A stretch of 64,000 bases of DNA from Sympetrum striolatum (taxonomy: Eukaryota; Arthropoda; Insecta; Odonata; Libellulidae): assembly GCA_947579665.1 (NCBI GenBank), contig OX388345.1:60317454-60381453 (forward strand). The letters are read 5' to 3'. Of this stretch, positions 46,211 through 59,045 are shown piece by piece. The notes beneath the pieces are model-generated. The model saw nothing but the letters and a program-made list of their open reading frames with translations, did no database searches and was not told the origin of the DNA. Numbering within the stretch: position 1 is the stretch's first letter; each line of letters starts with the position of its first letter. A program made the position numbers and the translations under genes.

Positions 46211-47180
46211 CTAATATGATTCAAAGTGAAAGTGAAGTGTTCTAGAGAAAATTTGTTATGTTCAAGTAAAAACATATGCCAAGCATAGAACATCTAAATT
46301 AATATTATTCAAATTATTGTGCTAAACAACGTCGACTTTGTAACCCTGGGCGATAATACCCGCAAGCTTAGATTAACTAAGACTTGTGATACTGATGTGA
46401 TTATTGGTGCTTGGAATTGTATCCTGTTCAAAGAAAGAATTGTTATATTGAATATTAGGACACATTTCGAAAGATTGGAGACTCATAAATTCATCGTAAT
46501 GGACTACTACTTTTTATGGTAATGTGTTTCTCTGCTATCAAGATTTTTCCATACGGCCTTTCACCCCGAATGGCTTGAAAATATAGAAATTCGATAATTC
46601 TCTCGTTGACTTGTATGCTTTTCTTTCAGAAACAGTGTTAGTTTCAACTAATAACATGCATTAAGAACATTTTTACCAACAGTAATTAAAACGAAGAAGC
46701 AAATACTATTAAGACAGAAATTCAAATATTCAGTATTTTATAAAATGACAGATAGTAATAGATGGAGAAAATATAAATCTTTCAAATAAAGTATAATAAG
46801 GTCTAAGTTGAAATATGTAATTTAAATTAAATTTAATTTTATGCTGCTGGTTCTAAATCGCTTTTATTTTACTTCTCAAAATGTTTAACAGGTGGTATTT
46901 TTAAGTTAGAAAGCACATTTTTATGGGCGGATTGGTTTTCTTTATCCTCTTACTTTATTTTTTCTATTATTATGATAGCTATTGTAATAATATTTATTTA
47001 TTGATTCTGGATACCCTTCTCTTAATAGTAACTGAATCTGCGTTCCTATTTTTCTTTCATCAATTTCTTATTAGTAGTTTAAATAAAAGAAAGGATTTTA
47101 GTCCCAGAGTCATCCGAAATAAATTCGTTCGTTTATGAGTACATATTCTCCGGAGAATAAACAGAGAGCTTTAAATAATA
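46211..47180. other. AT-rich sequence, no feature seen
   Basis: Only chance frames (46319-46522, 46923-47138, plus). Confidence 0.4.
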
Positions 47181-48135
47181 ATAAGGATGCAAGAGAAATC
47201 GTGTGAGAGAAAGAAAAATAGCCTCTATCTCCACGCACGGACTTTTTCAAAATATTTTAGTCTGTTTCGGATTTTTCATTTCCAAGCCGTGTTCCAGAAT
47301 GTCTACTTTGGGAGAGGACGTAATTATCCCGCATTATTTTCCGAGAGGAAACTGTTATTGTGTCTGCTAAGCGTCAAAATAGATCCTCCCTCTACATCTG
47401 CAGGAATCGACTACAATAGGGCACATGTTGACGTATTCAGCCGTAATGGAGCCGAGAGAGTAAAAATCGAAAATGTAAACAAATCCTCGTCAGCCAACAA
47501 CCTAACGCATCGTTTGTTGAGATTCATTAAACGTTTAGTCCTCCACTCTCTTTTCTAGCGAAAACTGAATGGCGTTTTACGTTGCAACGGTTCCCTATGC
47601 ATTTCACATAAATCTGCCTTATTCCCGTTCTTTTCCACGAGCGGTTGCAAGCGAGGGAGCGTGGTGCGAGATCGCTGGGGCTCCAATCTGGATCGGTGAC
47701 CAGCCATGCGCTATTTTGAATTCTAAAACGCCGTAACGCCGGGTTTAGGTCACGTATCTTTATTGGATTTAGTAGAATTTGGAGCTTGTGTACATGCGCG
47801 GGTTGTTTCGAGCCGTTTTGGATTCAAAAGGTCGTACTTTATGGCGTATCGATCCCGAGTAATCTTCTTCATATTACGTATTATCTTCTGCCTTTACCGC
47901 TGCGTACTTGGCGTAATTCGTTTCCGTGTACGCCGGAGCGGATTTCGAATTTGCATTCGACTTTATCACAACCCGACGCTTCAAAAAATATATATTCCGC
48001 TAGTCATCCCCACGAGCTCAAGGCTCGGCTATTTTTCCCGTGGAGCTTTGCCGTTGAAATAATATTATGTGCGGGAAAATGGACTTTTTTCGATCCTTTT
48101 CAGAGATTAATATGCATATTCTTGAATTGAATACA
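47181..48135. other. GC-richer island with several overlapping open frames
   Basis: Plus frames of 123 codons (47187-47558) and of 99 and 114 codons (47763-48062 and 47786-48130, overlapping) show stop-poor composition. No domain, splice pair or codon preference separates one frame from the others. Confidence 0.25.
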
Positions 48136-49400
48136 GTCCGAATACATAAATAATCCTTCAAGCTGAATTACGATAATTTTTCGAGGTGAAACTGATTTTC
48201 TCGCGATCCTCTGATGCGATAGAGATTTCAAATATACAATATTTACTTCTAATTTACTTTATTTATTATTTAATTAATCTAATTTACTTAAATATTAAGT
48301 ATTGAAGGTTAGCGATATTTAATTTTTATTTTTAATATTAATACTATTTGTTTTATCATAAGTATTATTTTATTATTATAAATACTATTTGCCTGATAAA
48401 ATAGTAAATATAATACAGCAGCAAAAGTATATTACGTCTAATTGCATGTTTACCGTGAACGAAACTTTTTTTTTTTATTTTTGCCTTCGAGTATCTTAAA
48501 TTCACATCTAATGTATTTTTCGGACGAGCCTCATACCAAAGTTCTTCTTCTTTATTTTGTAATGAGTTCTGGCAAAAATTTGTCCTATTTGCCTACCATA
48601 ACCTATTATTAGATGAATGCTGGTATTTAAAAATTCGAATGTTTATACTAAAAAGTGATGGTACAATCAGGAATATTTCAACATTTATCACCTTAATACC
48701 AGAGAACTTACTTTTACCTTACCCTTGCATTGATAAAAAGGTGTCATAAACCCATGGTGATTATAAAAATATCACAAAAATGTATAGTTTTTTCAATTAT
48801 CACGTAACAAAACAACGTTATATCGTGATAGTGATCGATTTTTTATAATTTATTACACCTGTTTGTCGTCGATGAGAAAAAGAAATAAATATACTATTTA
48901 AATGTTACTTTTGCAGTTCATGTGCGTATGAATGCCTATAAATGTATTTTTTTACGGATAAACTGTTCTCATTGCTGATGATGAAGGGATGAGAAGCATC
49001 GTGTGTGTGCTTCCTTGGAATGGGATGGAGTGGGCAATAAGGGAATTGAACAAGTGAAGTACTTCAGAAGAGAGTTTAAGGTTTGAGGGAGTGGATTGTT
49101 AAGCGCACGTGGTCATTAGCTATTTAAGCGGCGATAAAGGACCTAAATGGCTCGCACTTTCTCAGGCAACACGTATGCAAACTACCCCTTCTTCATGCAA
49201 TTTCTCCTCTTTTCCACGTGATTGCTGCCCAAATTGTTCCAATCGCTTCTTGCGGATTACAAGCTTCGACCTTTAGCGGGCTTTATTGAACATAGGACTT
49301 TGAACTGCAATAAACACTTTTTGTGCATGTCTCCAAAATATCCGAAACATCTGAAAGCTGATATTCATATGTGACTTTTCTCTTTATAGGTGTTTTTATG
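48136..49400. other. AT-rich sequence, no feature seen
   Basis: Very AT-rich with TTATT/TAATT runs near 48240-48420. Nothing recognised. Confidence 0.4.
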
Positions 49401-49409
49401 TATAGGTTC

Positions 49410-49485
49410 TCAGGATATTTTTACTCAGGCAAATTTAACTTCTGGGTAACTTCTGCAATCGCCTGAATTGTAAAAATATTCCTGA
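49410..49485. repeat. Imperfect hairpin of about 75 bp
   Basis: TCAGGATATTTTTACTCAGGC (49410-49430, given here as TCAGGATATTT plus TTACTCAGGC) pairs with GCCTGAATTGTAAAAATATT-CCTGA (49461-49485), with a short bulge. It may be a fold-back element or a chance AT-rich palindrome with GC ends. Confidence 0.5.
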
Positions 49486-50006
49486 TATTTTAGATTTTTT
49501 GGTCAAATTATTGCATTTGCCTTATATATTGATAATGTATTCGTTAAATTGAAGTCTATATATCTCCGAGACGAAACTCGGAATGTTTCATTGAATAATA
49601 TTATAGACATTTTAGGACTAAAATAGCGTACGAAGTTAAAACTTCAGAATATATTTATTGTTAGACTCAAATAAAGTATTGCAAAAATAGCATCAATTAT
49701 CGTTTAAAATAAAATGGATACTTTTGAAAACATTATTCACTGAAGAACGAAAAAAAATCTTTTGAAATACAATTCTGGGATGATAATGATTACCGTCGGA
49801 TATTGTTTTTATATTTTCATAAAATGTTAATTATTTATATTAAGATAGTATATCAGCCATTTAGATCAAGGAATCTTATTAAAAAATTTAAAGTGAAAAT
49901 AATTTTTTCAACCTTGGTTTCTAAACTAATCGTTTAAGCTCTGAACATCTACCTAACTATTCCGTATCAAAAACAGTTTTTAATGTATTTATTTCTCTTC
50001 TTCCAG

Positions 50007-50078
50007 TGCATATATGGGTGCTACGTGCATTCTGCTATACTGCCGACTTTTCATCGCAGGTGCTACTGGTTATTACAG
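50007..50078 (+). CDS. Candidate internal exon, 72 nt, product unknown
   Basis: A strong acceptor (TTATTTCTCTTCTTCCAG, ending 50006) and a strong donor (TTACAG/GTAAGT at 50073-50084) bound exactly 72 nt. All three frames are open. The frame with phase 2-in/1-out encodes HIWVLRAFCYTADFSSQV and a hydrophobic end, and it matches the only frame open in the candidate exon at 62153-62215. A 65-codon minus frame (50073-50270) overlaps its edge. I cannot assign a family. Splice signals by eye have a high false rate in 64 kb, so this is only a candidate. Confidence 0.3.
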
Positions 50079-50856
50079 GTAAGTTAACAATTTTGATTCT
50101 TCTTTCTCAATAACATCAAGATTAATTATGAATTTATCACTTGCAACCTGGTCATATTTTTCGTGAAGTATCGGCCGTATTGCGTTTAAGAGATGGCGAG
50201 TTAAATTATGAACTGCTCCTTTTGAATTTTTGGGTGGAATATTGTAGAGCATCAATAAAACTTCTCCCAATCATTAAAAACTACTTGTGATACACCCAAA
50301 ACGATATGATTCAGATCGAAGGAGAATAATCTACCTATTTTACACTTCTGAAAACAAATTTACGTTCTTCAAAAATTTTTTAAAAAACATTGTCAATGTT
50401 AAGTTTATTTAGCAATCAAATTCGTTAATCTTTTATTTATTTTCGTTGGAAAATTTTTCGATAACGCCCTAAAATATTGTTTGTTAGTTACTTGCATAGT
50501 TTCTGACAGAATTCTTAGTTTTACCCAAAATGATAGGTAAGAATAGCGTAATTCCTTGAAAAAGAACATTTCATTGAAGTTGAGGTAAACAAAATAGGCC
50601 TGTGGATCTTCCGCAATTTTTTGCTATTTGATATCCATAAAACCTGTATGAATTAGTTACCAAGCACAGGAAAGTCTTGAACATATTTGAATAGGTTAAA
50701 AAATTTAGATTACAACTCGATTGATTTGCAACTGAGCATTGATTCCACTGCCGTAGTTTTTCTGAAGATAAAAGGAAAGAGCCATTCAAGAATAAGGGCT
50801 AAAGCATCTTTCAACTACACTTTTATCACTTTGATACAATAGTTACATTTTTTGCG

Positions 50857-50940
50857 GAAATTCTTGCCTATAAAACATGGAAAAAAGAGACCATGTTTAG
50901 ATTTTCCATGGAAACTCTTGCCTGTGAAACATGGAAAAAA
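50857..50940 (+). repeat. Two-copy tandem repeat, period 54 bp
   Basis: GGAAATTCTTGCC followed by AAACATGGAAAAAA (50857-50886) recurs as GGAAACTCTTGCC followed by AAACATGGAAAAAA (50910-50940). Confidence 0.8.
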
Positions 50941-51009
50941 TAACGGGTATTTTATTTTTTGAATAATCTCTGAAACTATCAATACAGAAGTCGTTGAGAG
51001 TGCGACCAT

Positions 51010-51480
51010 CCACGCTGCCGTGGAGCGGATTCTTCAATATTTTTCCGACAGGGGGCGTGGGAGGGCTGTTCCGTTCCTTCTGACTGCCCCGTTTAATGCC
51101 CGTAAGACCGGTGTGGGTGTGCCGAGCGATCGGGGGAATACTGCGTGCTATCCCAGGATTTGGTGGAGGGAGAAGGGATGGCGAAGCGGGCTTAAACTGC
51201 TTTGGATGTTGCGTGAGGTTCTCGCGGCCGTTTGGTCATCAAGGTGCATGTCTACCCACCGTCCTCGGAGAGGGAGGGAGAGATAAGTGGGGGAGAGGCT
51301 CCTGCCGAGGGAAACAAAGGGTTGGGAGTTGCGTGATACACTCCGTCTCGTGTTATTCCATCGATTTTTCCCATTTGTGCTGTTCGTTAAGAGGAGAGAT
51401 TTCCGAGGAGATGGCATATTGGTCCGAGGGAACTGCCCGAGCGGCGTTTTCTAAAAAAAGGCGTTAATGATGGATTACTC
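51010..51480. other. GC/CpG-rich island
   Basis: Open frames occur in two plus frames and one minus frame over the same bases (51020-51467). Composition explains them. Region contains CpG-rich, G-rich plus-strand sequence. Confidence 0.3.
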
Positions 51481-52380
51481 GGGGCTTAAATGATAGCCCA
51501 GTGTGGGATTGATTGATTAATTGACGGATTAAGGGTTCGGATGCCGGAGTATGAGGTTTTATTAAAAGCTGTGTTGAGATATTTTGAAAAGAGATTTGAT
51601 TTGCTTGGTGGAAAACGTGCGAGGCTGAAATTGCATTGCGAGAGTGCTTCTTGGATTTTGGTGATTATTATCTCTACTTTAAATTGAATTTTAAGGTTGG
51701 ATTTTATGAATTTTGCCCTGGGTTTTCATTCAACGGAGAGAATTATTTGACTTTAGGGGGTATTATTTGCAGCTAACTTTGAACTTTTTTTGGTTAAAAT
51801 TATTAGCACTAATGTTTCTGATGTTCCGAAAACACTGAAAATGCATTTGTAGATAACGGACTATATCAATACTTATAGCTTTTTACCTTCCCCCACCAAA
51901 CACCTGTTTATTGATAATTTTGCTGACTTTATTATTATTTTTTTTTGCATTTGATTTATGCATCTATGAATAATGTGTTTAATGAATAATAATAATAATG
52001 AATCGCGAGGTCTATCTCCTATCACTTACAACTACATAAAAGAGTTTCGTTAAGATACCATTATCGTCGGGCATTACAAAACTAATGATATCACATTTTC
52101 AATCACTTTACTGGTAACGATTACCTTTCAGCAGGTAAATGATTAATTCAACTACTACCTCTGTTAAAATTAAGACCGTTTGTTTTGATTAAACATTGTT
52201 GTTACAAGCAAAGAGTATTCAAGAGCTATAACTTAACCATTTTCCGTCAAAACACAAAAACGTTATACTGGTATTTAATTTCTTTGTTAGGAAGCTTAGC
52301 ATTGATTTACTTATTTTGTAGGATTTAACGAAAATTCCGTCTTCATATTAACGTATTCATTTAGATTGGAATTCATATTT
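51481..52380. other. AT-rich sequence with an AAT microsatellite
   Basis: (AAT)n at about 51985-52000. No other feature. Confidence 0.45.
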
Positions 52381-53050
52381 CAAATGTTTCTCTTTCGATT
52401 TTCCCCTCTTCATTCAAAGATAGCGATAGTGTCGACATCGCAGACGTCACGTATCAGAGCCAATAGTAATTAAGTAGAGATCACGAAAAATAATCGTTTC
52501 ATTTTTTCGCGAGCCCCTTCTTCACGAACGCCACTTTATTTATAATTAGCCTCGTCCAGAAGTGGCTAACGTTTCGAATCCCCGTGGAGACTTGTGAGGA
52601 TACATTTTCATTTCCGGCACCGTGACGTTGAAGCAAAGCACTTTGGGGCGATCCTCTCTTTCCCCGTGACGTGCTCCTCTTTCAGATGCACGAAGCACTA
52701 ATGATATAAATCAGCGAAAGAATACGGAATGATTTAATACACAGGCTCGTCAAAAATTTTTCCTTAATTTGAAAAGTTTTCGCCTGGTGCCGGATGGCGT
52801 TGGAAGTTTTAAGGAAAAAAGACGTTAGATTAAAAGGTTTGCTCGAGGAAAAAATGTGTACACGCGAGGGGGAATGAAAGATTTTCCGGTGGTATCTTGG
52901 CAGATTGGCGTCTCTTTAGAGGGGAGAAAGAAACGGGCTGGTGATGGAAAATTACTGAGGGCATAGTGTTCGCGGGGAGCACTGGGACTCCCAGTTCCAA
53001 TACCCTCGAGTTTAAGACATGTTTGGAGTGTTGTAAAGACCCTTGCTACC
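52381..53050. other. GC-richer island
   Basis: CpG-enriched; an 85-codon minus frame (52825-53082) is unrecognised. Confidence 0.3.
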
Positions 53051-53890
53051 GATAAACACCCACGGAAAGGATTCAGCGTCACTAAATTGTGTCCAAATGA
53101 GGGTATCTGTAAAGTTAGTCTGTGTCATTTACTCAGAAAGAGGAATTCTAATAATTCTTACAGTTTTGTCCGAAACCATCCAAAAACCATTTTTAGATTC
53201 AATTATTTATAAAAAAATTAATTTTGTCAAAATAAAAGTATGCAAACGAACCTTATCGCCTCGACTTAGTTTAGTAATATAGTAAATGAATTCTTCTAAC
53301 CTCTTGCTATTTAACGTAAGGTCCGTAAAGAAAATTTGAAATAACGACTGAAAGTTATAAAACAGAATTTCATTAATAGCCGCACTCCAATTTCTTTCCT
53401 TACAAAGACGACGTAGGATAAATTAAACTACCATAAACGTGAAGTTAGATATTGACTTCGTATTTAAGCTTGTTTAAGATCAAGAACATACATACAAAAG
53501 TAATTTCTCCCGTATGACTCAATAATCGAGATCAAGGGAAGTCTTTTACGATTTGTTGCGTTTAAGTTAGTCGTTTCCTCTTATTCTCGATTAAATTCAA
53601 GATTTTTGTACTTTGATATCTGTGTAAAAATGAAATAAACTACGGAGGTGATGGGAAAGAGTGTGAAGAGTATTTACAGACTAGAACTGCGACAGCCAAT
53701 TAACCTCATCTGTCTTGTAATGAAAGAACTGAAGAGCTTAGCGTTGTATCACTTCATTCGGAGTGATAATTTTTGTTTCAAATAAATGAACGGCTACGTG
53801 TATTTGGAAGCGAAACTTTTGCTTTCAATGAATGACTAAACACGAAAGAATACACGTATAGACTGTTTATTTACACGGTTTGGATCTCGG
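53051..53890. other. AT-rich sequence, no feature seen
   Basis: Nothing recognised. Confidence 0.4.
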
Positions 53891-54700
53891 TCGATCGGTT
53901 GACCTTCGTTCTACAAGAACTTTATATGGAGAAGTTTACATCAGTGCGTTCACTTATTAGATGGATATATTACATCCTCAACTCTCCCTTCCGAGGCAAT
54001 GAATACATACGATGCCGAAACAGCGATTCAATGGACAGGAGAGGAAGCATAAGCGGTTTAAACGAAGGAAATGGAGGAAGTATCTATAAAATTCAATTCA
54101 GACGGGAAAGAGGTTTTCGCAGTTTTCGGGGGCGTGTAGAGATTAGCCGCGAAAGAAGATGAGACGGGAGAAGGAATAGACGGTCATCGTTTTACGGCAG
54201 AGAACTTTCCGGTAAAAGGAGGAAATGGGAGGATTAGAGGGAACGTGTGTGTGTGGGGGAAAGTCTAAAATCGTCGGTTGCATACGAACGCAGCGAAAGG
54301 TGGAATAGAAGCCCAAGTCACGTAATCTCAACCACTGTTAATTAAAAAGGACGTCACACGAATCAATTTTGATTCCGCCAGCTTTTCTACGCCCCTCGTC
54401 TTTCGTTTTAGGAAATCCTCCTTCAGAGGCCTTCGCCCAATGCACGCCTTTTCCCACACACACTCTTTCATATCTGCCCTTTTTATCGCTCCCAAATTTC
54501 CTCGCATTTTTCCCCTTCTTTCCTCGACCTTTCAGAAATTTCCCTAATTCTCCCTCGCTGCCCTCTATCGGATGAAATCTGCATCTCCCCCTTTAATGGC
54601 CGGATTTCCTTATCCCCTTCCTCCTGGAATTAATCGCTGAAATGAGGGTGGGGGTTTTGTGTTAAAAAAATTGGGAAGATTATCTCTGTCTTTCGATGTC
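53891..54700. other. GC-richer island
   Basis: Purine-rich then pyrimidine-rich on the plus strand, with short frames on both strands. No gene supported. Confidence 0.3.
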
Positions 54701-55251
54701 TGTTAAATTTTATTAATGTCGCGGAACATTTGCGATTTTATTTTCGGCTACGTTTGATTTCTGCTAGCTGTTACATTGATATGTGATTTTTATGAGATAT
54801 AATACCCGATCTTTTGCTGTGTTACGCAGTATTTTATGAAAGATTAGCATGTCTATATATAAGCCGACTCCTTCGAACTGAATAAATTTACCATACCGTG
54901 CAGACTTTGTACAGTGATAGAACTGGAATCACTTGCCATAGTATTTGACCTGATCGAGTATAGGAAGCCTTGATATACAAACTGCAAGAAGCTAATGGTT
55001 TTCCATATTAGGATTTCCAGGAAATCTTTTACACTATGACATCTTATGAAATAGATGTTGGAAGGCATAGCTTTGTGGAAAGTCATTATGAAGCATGGAC
55101 ACTGTATTTTCACACAAATTATTAATTAGAAAAATCAAGGAATAAACTTCCCAATGTAAATTAAGCATCCCAAGTGAAATACAAATAATGGTGATATTTT
55201 CAAAATTGCTTCCTTAGTTCAGTTAGTTTCACATCTATAGAACCTTCCGAA
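54701..55251. other. AT-rich sequence, no feature seen
   Basis: An 86-codon minus frame at 54853-55113 has mixed composition but no recognised domain. Confidence 0.35.
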
Positions 55252-55310
55252 AATGTGAACCGGGGCCTCTTTATATAAAAGTGAACACGCCGCCCACTAG
55301 GCTATCCGGA
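55252..55310 (-). repeat. tRNA-like SINE remnant
   Basis: On the minus strand a perfect A box TAGCCTAGTGGG (reverse of 55293-55304) is followed by a partial B box CCGGTTCAC (reverse of 55256-55264). The distance suits a tRNA. The tail is lost. Confidence 0.5.
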
Positions 55311-55822
55311 ATTGATTAGAAATATGACCTTTCAACTTGTTCTTTGATGATATTTTCTCTGAAAAAGTGGAGGAAACCGAGAATTTAATTTCAGGAGGAA
55401 GTACGTTCTAAAGATCGCTGCCTGTTATGACAGTTGACTTATAGGAAATATCTTAAGTGCATTGTGGAAAATCAATTTATTTTACTGTCTTTATGTGTAT
55501 TTTATAGAGAAACAATATAGAAAACATTTAGGACGGAAACCTTATATTTATGATATTCGAATTTACCATTTCTCAAATAACTGAAACGTCGCGGCATTTT
55601 GGAAAAGCTTATATCCGAGTAAAACAATTAATTTATTGAACTAGATTATAATCATATACGCCATCGAGTCATTCTCTAGACAGTAATGTGTATTCTCTAG
55701 TCTAGTTTTTGAGTTTTTCATTTGAAAGTACCTGTTTGTGAAATACTTTAAGTAGTCTGAATTGTTTAATAATTGGAATATTTGCTGTAGCATCGCAATT
55801 TCGTAAACCTCTCAGATTAGCA

Positions 55823-55954
55823 GGGGCCTCCGGATAGCCAAGTGCGCAGTGCTTATGGCTTCGGTGGGAGTGGTCCTTGGTTCAATTCTCGGTGATTATT
55901 TCACATGCGAAAGTAACTAAGATTTCAAATTACTTTTAATCAACAACATACTAA
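55823..55954 (+). mobile_element. tRNA-derived SINE (family 2), complete with 12-bp TSD
   Basis: Starts GGGGCCTCCGGATAGCCAAG, with an A-box-like TAGCCAAGTGCG (55835-55846) and B box GGTTCAATTCT (55879-55889), then CGGTG and the diverged family-2 tail CACATGCGAAAGTAACTAAG, ending in an ACA/ACTA-rich run. A perfect 12-bp duplication CTCAGATTAGCA flanks it (55811-55822 and 55955-55966). This defines the full length of this family as about 130 bp. Confidence 0.88.
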
Positions 55955-55966
55955 CTCAGATTAGCA

Positions 55967-57195
55967 CAGAAACACTAGAAGGTAAACAGACAGCTGTCCC
56001 TAATTAAAGTATTTCTCAATAAGAGTATTCTCAGTCGTAGTCTCTGTAAGTGCTTTCTTTGATTTCATTATTCAAAGGAGATAAAAAACAAGTCCTGGAG
56101 CCTATTTGTAGTTTTTGAGACTAAATAAATAAATATCAATAAAACTTTGGCTCAATAAACTCGTCAAGGACAAATAACTGAATAAAGTTCTAATTACAAT
56201 TTTATATATAAAGTTCCAATATCATTTCACCCCTTTTTTAGAATAAGGTACGGTCTTTTGCATTGTTCGTTGTCAAGATACAAATCAATACAATCGTCGT
56301 TCTCATCTCTGGAGTCTTTCCTATTCTGGGGATGCTGTCACTGGCCATCAGTACGTCTATCGGTTACCACACCCTCCAAATTTTTCACCCTTTGGATCCG
56401 TGCCAGTGGGAAGAGGGGAAATAAAGTACGGTCCAAAGAAATGCTTAAAGAGGTTGGAAGTAAGGGCTTGGCGAAGAGGCGTTGGTGGCTAATGTGGGAG
56501 AGGGAAATACGTAGACGTAAATGCCAAGGGAAAAAATATAAATATAATTTATTGTGAAAAAAGGATATAAAAAAGAATATTTTGCAAACTTTTCATTCGA
56601 ATCGTTTGACGGAGCAGTCATGCTTTTACTATGCCTAAGTTAATATTATATTGTCAACATTTGAGGATATCTTGCTTTTTATTTTATATTTCCTCCTATT
56701 TGTGGAAGAAATTTTGATAATGGTGATAATAATGGTAATAATTTATGCTCCCATGTTAGTTACATACTAGTTATCATACTAATTTTCCAATTCTTCCTCT
56801 ATTCTCTTATTTTTTATGTATTATATGAGTCTTTATTTACTTCTTTACTTTTTGTTTATTTTGTCGTGTGGACGTTAATATGCTCTCAAAATATAAATTT
56901 AAAATAGCATAGATTATTACCGGCGAGCAATTTAATGACATTAAATTGAAATGTACGTACCGCTACTTTCCACAAAATTTGTCTATTTTCGATTGAACTG
57001 ATATTGTGTTGCTTCCACCCAATTTTTTAATTAAAGCTTTATTTTTCTATTTATCTTTTACTTGTCAGTGTTTCTCATTTTCATATTCCCTTCAGTGTTT
57101 ATTTAAGCATTTGTTGCTTTGTAAAATACAATAATAAAATAAAATTCGATATTTTTGTCTCTCTTTACTCGATACAATTGGGCATCAATGAATAC
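55967..57195. other. AT-rich DNA with a short GC-richer ORF region
   Basis: A 99-codon plus frame (56258-56557) changes from S/F-rich to K/R-rich and is not recognised. The rest is AT-rich without repeat boundaries. Confidence 0.3.
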
Positions 57196-57900
57196 AAAGT
57201 GCGAGCAAGGACTATATATGGAGAAACGCCTTTTTTTGGAGCTTACGAGGTACACGGGAAATAACCGAATTCGGATCAGTAAAAGAGTACCGAAAAAGAG
57301 GATGAAGAAGGGTGGAATAGGGAAAATAATTTAAAGGGAAACAAGGTAGAGGGAGGAAGAGGCGGCAGAAACCTAGATGGAGGAAACAGCGAAGAAGATA
57401 AAATGGCTCCAAAGGGAGACAGATACTCGATGGGCGGATAGGGAAAGAAAGGGAATGCGAGAGAAAGAGCGTCTGGGAATAAAATGAAGCAATAAATCCA
57501 GTGTGACGTGCGCGAGGGTTAATCCATGGAAGGGCCGATAGATACGGAAGTCAAAGCTGCCCCAACTCACCGCGATCGTGTCCCACCCAACCGTGCGTTC
57601 CGGTTAGGCAGCGATTTCCGGCTCGATCCTGTATCACCCCCTTCTCCCCGATGATGGAAGTGCCTTCGCCCGTGAGATTCCTGGATTGCGTGGGAATATG
57701 CGTGAGCTGCAAAATCGCTTCGTAATAAACCCGTCCGAAGCCACTGCTTTGTTTTTTTGTCCCTCCATGCATCCCTTCTGTACATTCCGGAATGCCTAAT
57801 GTGTTTTTTTCTGCGGAAAATTTTGGGCCTCCAAATTCGGTCCGATGTTTGATTTCTTTCGGTGTGTTTCCAAGGATTTGCGCGCTAATATTGGTTCAAG
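57196..57900. other. GC-richer island
   Basis: Purine-rich plus strand at 57230-57480, then CpG-rich. Overlapping minus frames (57212-57412, 57373-57570, 57551-57772, 57567-57785) occupy different phases, so no single gene is indicated. Confidence 0.3.
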
Positions 57901-58134
57901 GTACCTAATTATATTTTTGTTTGGTCTGGAATATTCAAATTAGCTCGGATAATAAAAATGATTTTTCGGGCGGAGAATTTGGTGCTTTAATTAGCCTGAG
58001 GAGTAAATGACAGTTTTAATTACAATTGAGCTATCCAAAACTGAAAAGTTTAAATTTATTTTCATAGGAGGAATTTCAATGATTATTTGCTTAAATACGT
58101 ATTTGCCACAGTGTTTATAAAATTTACAACTTCA

Positions 58135-58281
58135 CGGAAATAATGGTGGAAATACCATAGATGAAATTTCACATTTTTTTTCAATGTATCTGTGGCCTGA
58201 CAATAATTATGACTAGTTGAAACCGGTCGGTTTATACAATTTTTTTTGTATTTCAAATTTTTTATTTCCACCATTATTTCC
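58135..58281 (+). mobile_element. Penelope-like terminus with degenerate hammerhead-like core
   Basis: Outer inverted arms GGAAATAATGGTGGAAATA (58136-58154) and TATTTCCACCATTATTTCC (58263-58281) are perfect. Inside, CTGACAA (58197-58203) precedes GTTGAAACCGGTC (58216-58228), keeping the palindromic ACCGGT and the TC cleavage context. The first box has two changes and the stems are weak, so only the layout is preserved. Confidence 0.6.
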
Positions 58282-59045
58282 ATGATAAAGTTTCACCAAG
58301 TGACGGACTCTTCCATCAATTCTATTTTAACTTAATGTCTTACAGAAGTACTAACCAGGATTGCGAACAATTGTGTAAAGACCTGCATCACCCTTCTCAG
58401 TCAATTTTACAGTTCAAATGAATTATAAGTAACTAATTTGCATAAAAAATTCAAGGTTTGGATACTTAAATTATATGAGGCATGCGAATTAAATCAAACA
58501 GCCACACCATCTGTCCTGCTCAGCCTTGACAGATGGAATGAATACGAAGCCCGGAAATTTAGAATTCCTTGGAATAAACGAACTGATTTCAAAACTGGCA
58601 TTAAGATTCACTTTCGTTTTATGCATACCAAATATTTATAGTATATAAATGTAGTAGTGGTACTCATCTTGGAATCAATTACACGTTTATATCACTGCCA
58701 TTGTTAATACTTATTAATAGTAAGTACACTTTCGGATTATTACTTATGAATATTCATGAATTTCAAGATTCTCATACTTTCGTGAATGTCTTTTGATGCT
58801 ATTGAAAATTACTATTTTACTCAGCAATTACAACTACTTATTTATTTTACGCTAAGGAAAATCCGACTTTTCACCCACTCTAAAAGTAATGACAGATATT
58901 TCTACAGTGGGATACCAGAGTATATTTTTACTAAACGAGGAGAAAAGTTTTACCAAATTTTATTTTATAGCATGATCCAGTCATTCCACATAAAATTTAA
59001 AAAATTCAAGCCCAAAGCTATTCCGCACGGCTTTAAGAATGAGTG
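58282..59045. other. AT-rich sequence, no feature seen
   Basis: Two plus frames of 67 and 86 codons (58438-58641, 58786-59046) have coding-like lysine and aromatic content expected of AT-rich DNA. No domain recognised. Confidence 0.35.

Noticed and set aside
51096..51467. 123-codon ORF
   Set aside because: Open frames on both strands over the same GC-rich bases; no recognisable domain.
52575..52595. B-box-like TTTCGAATCCCCG as another SINE
   Set aside because: No A box at the right distance, no T-stem pairing and no family tail.
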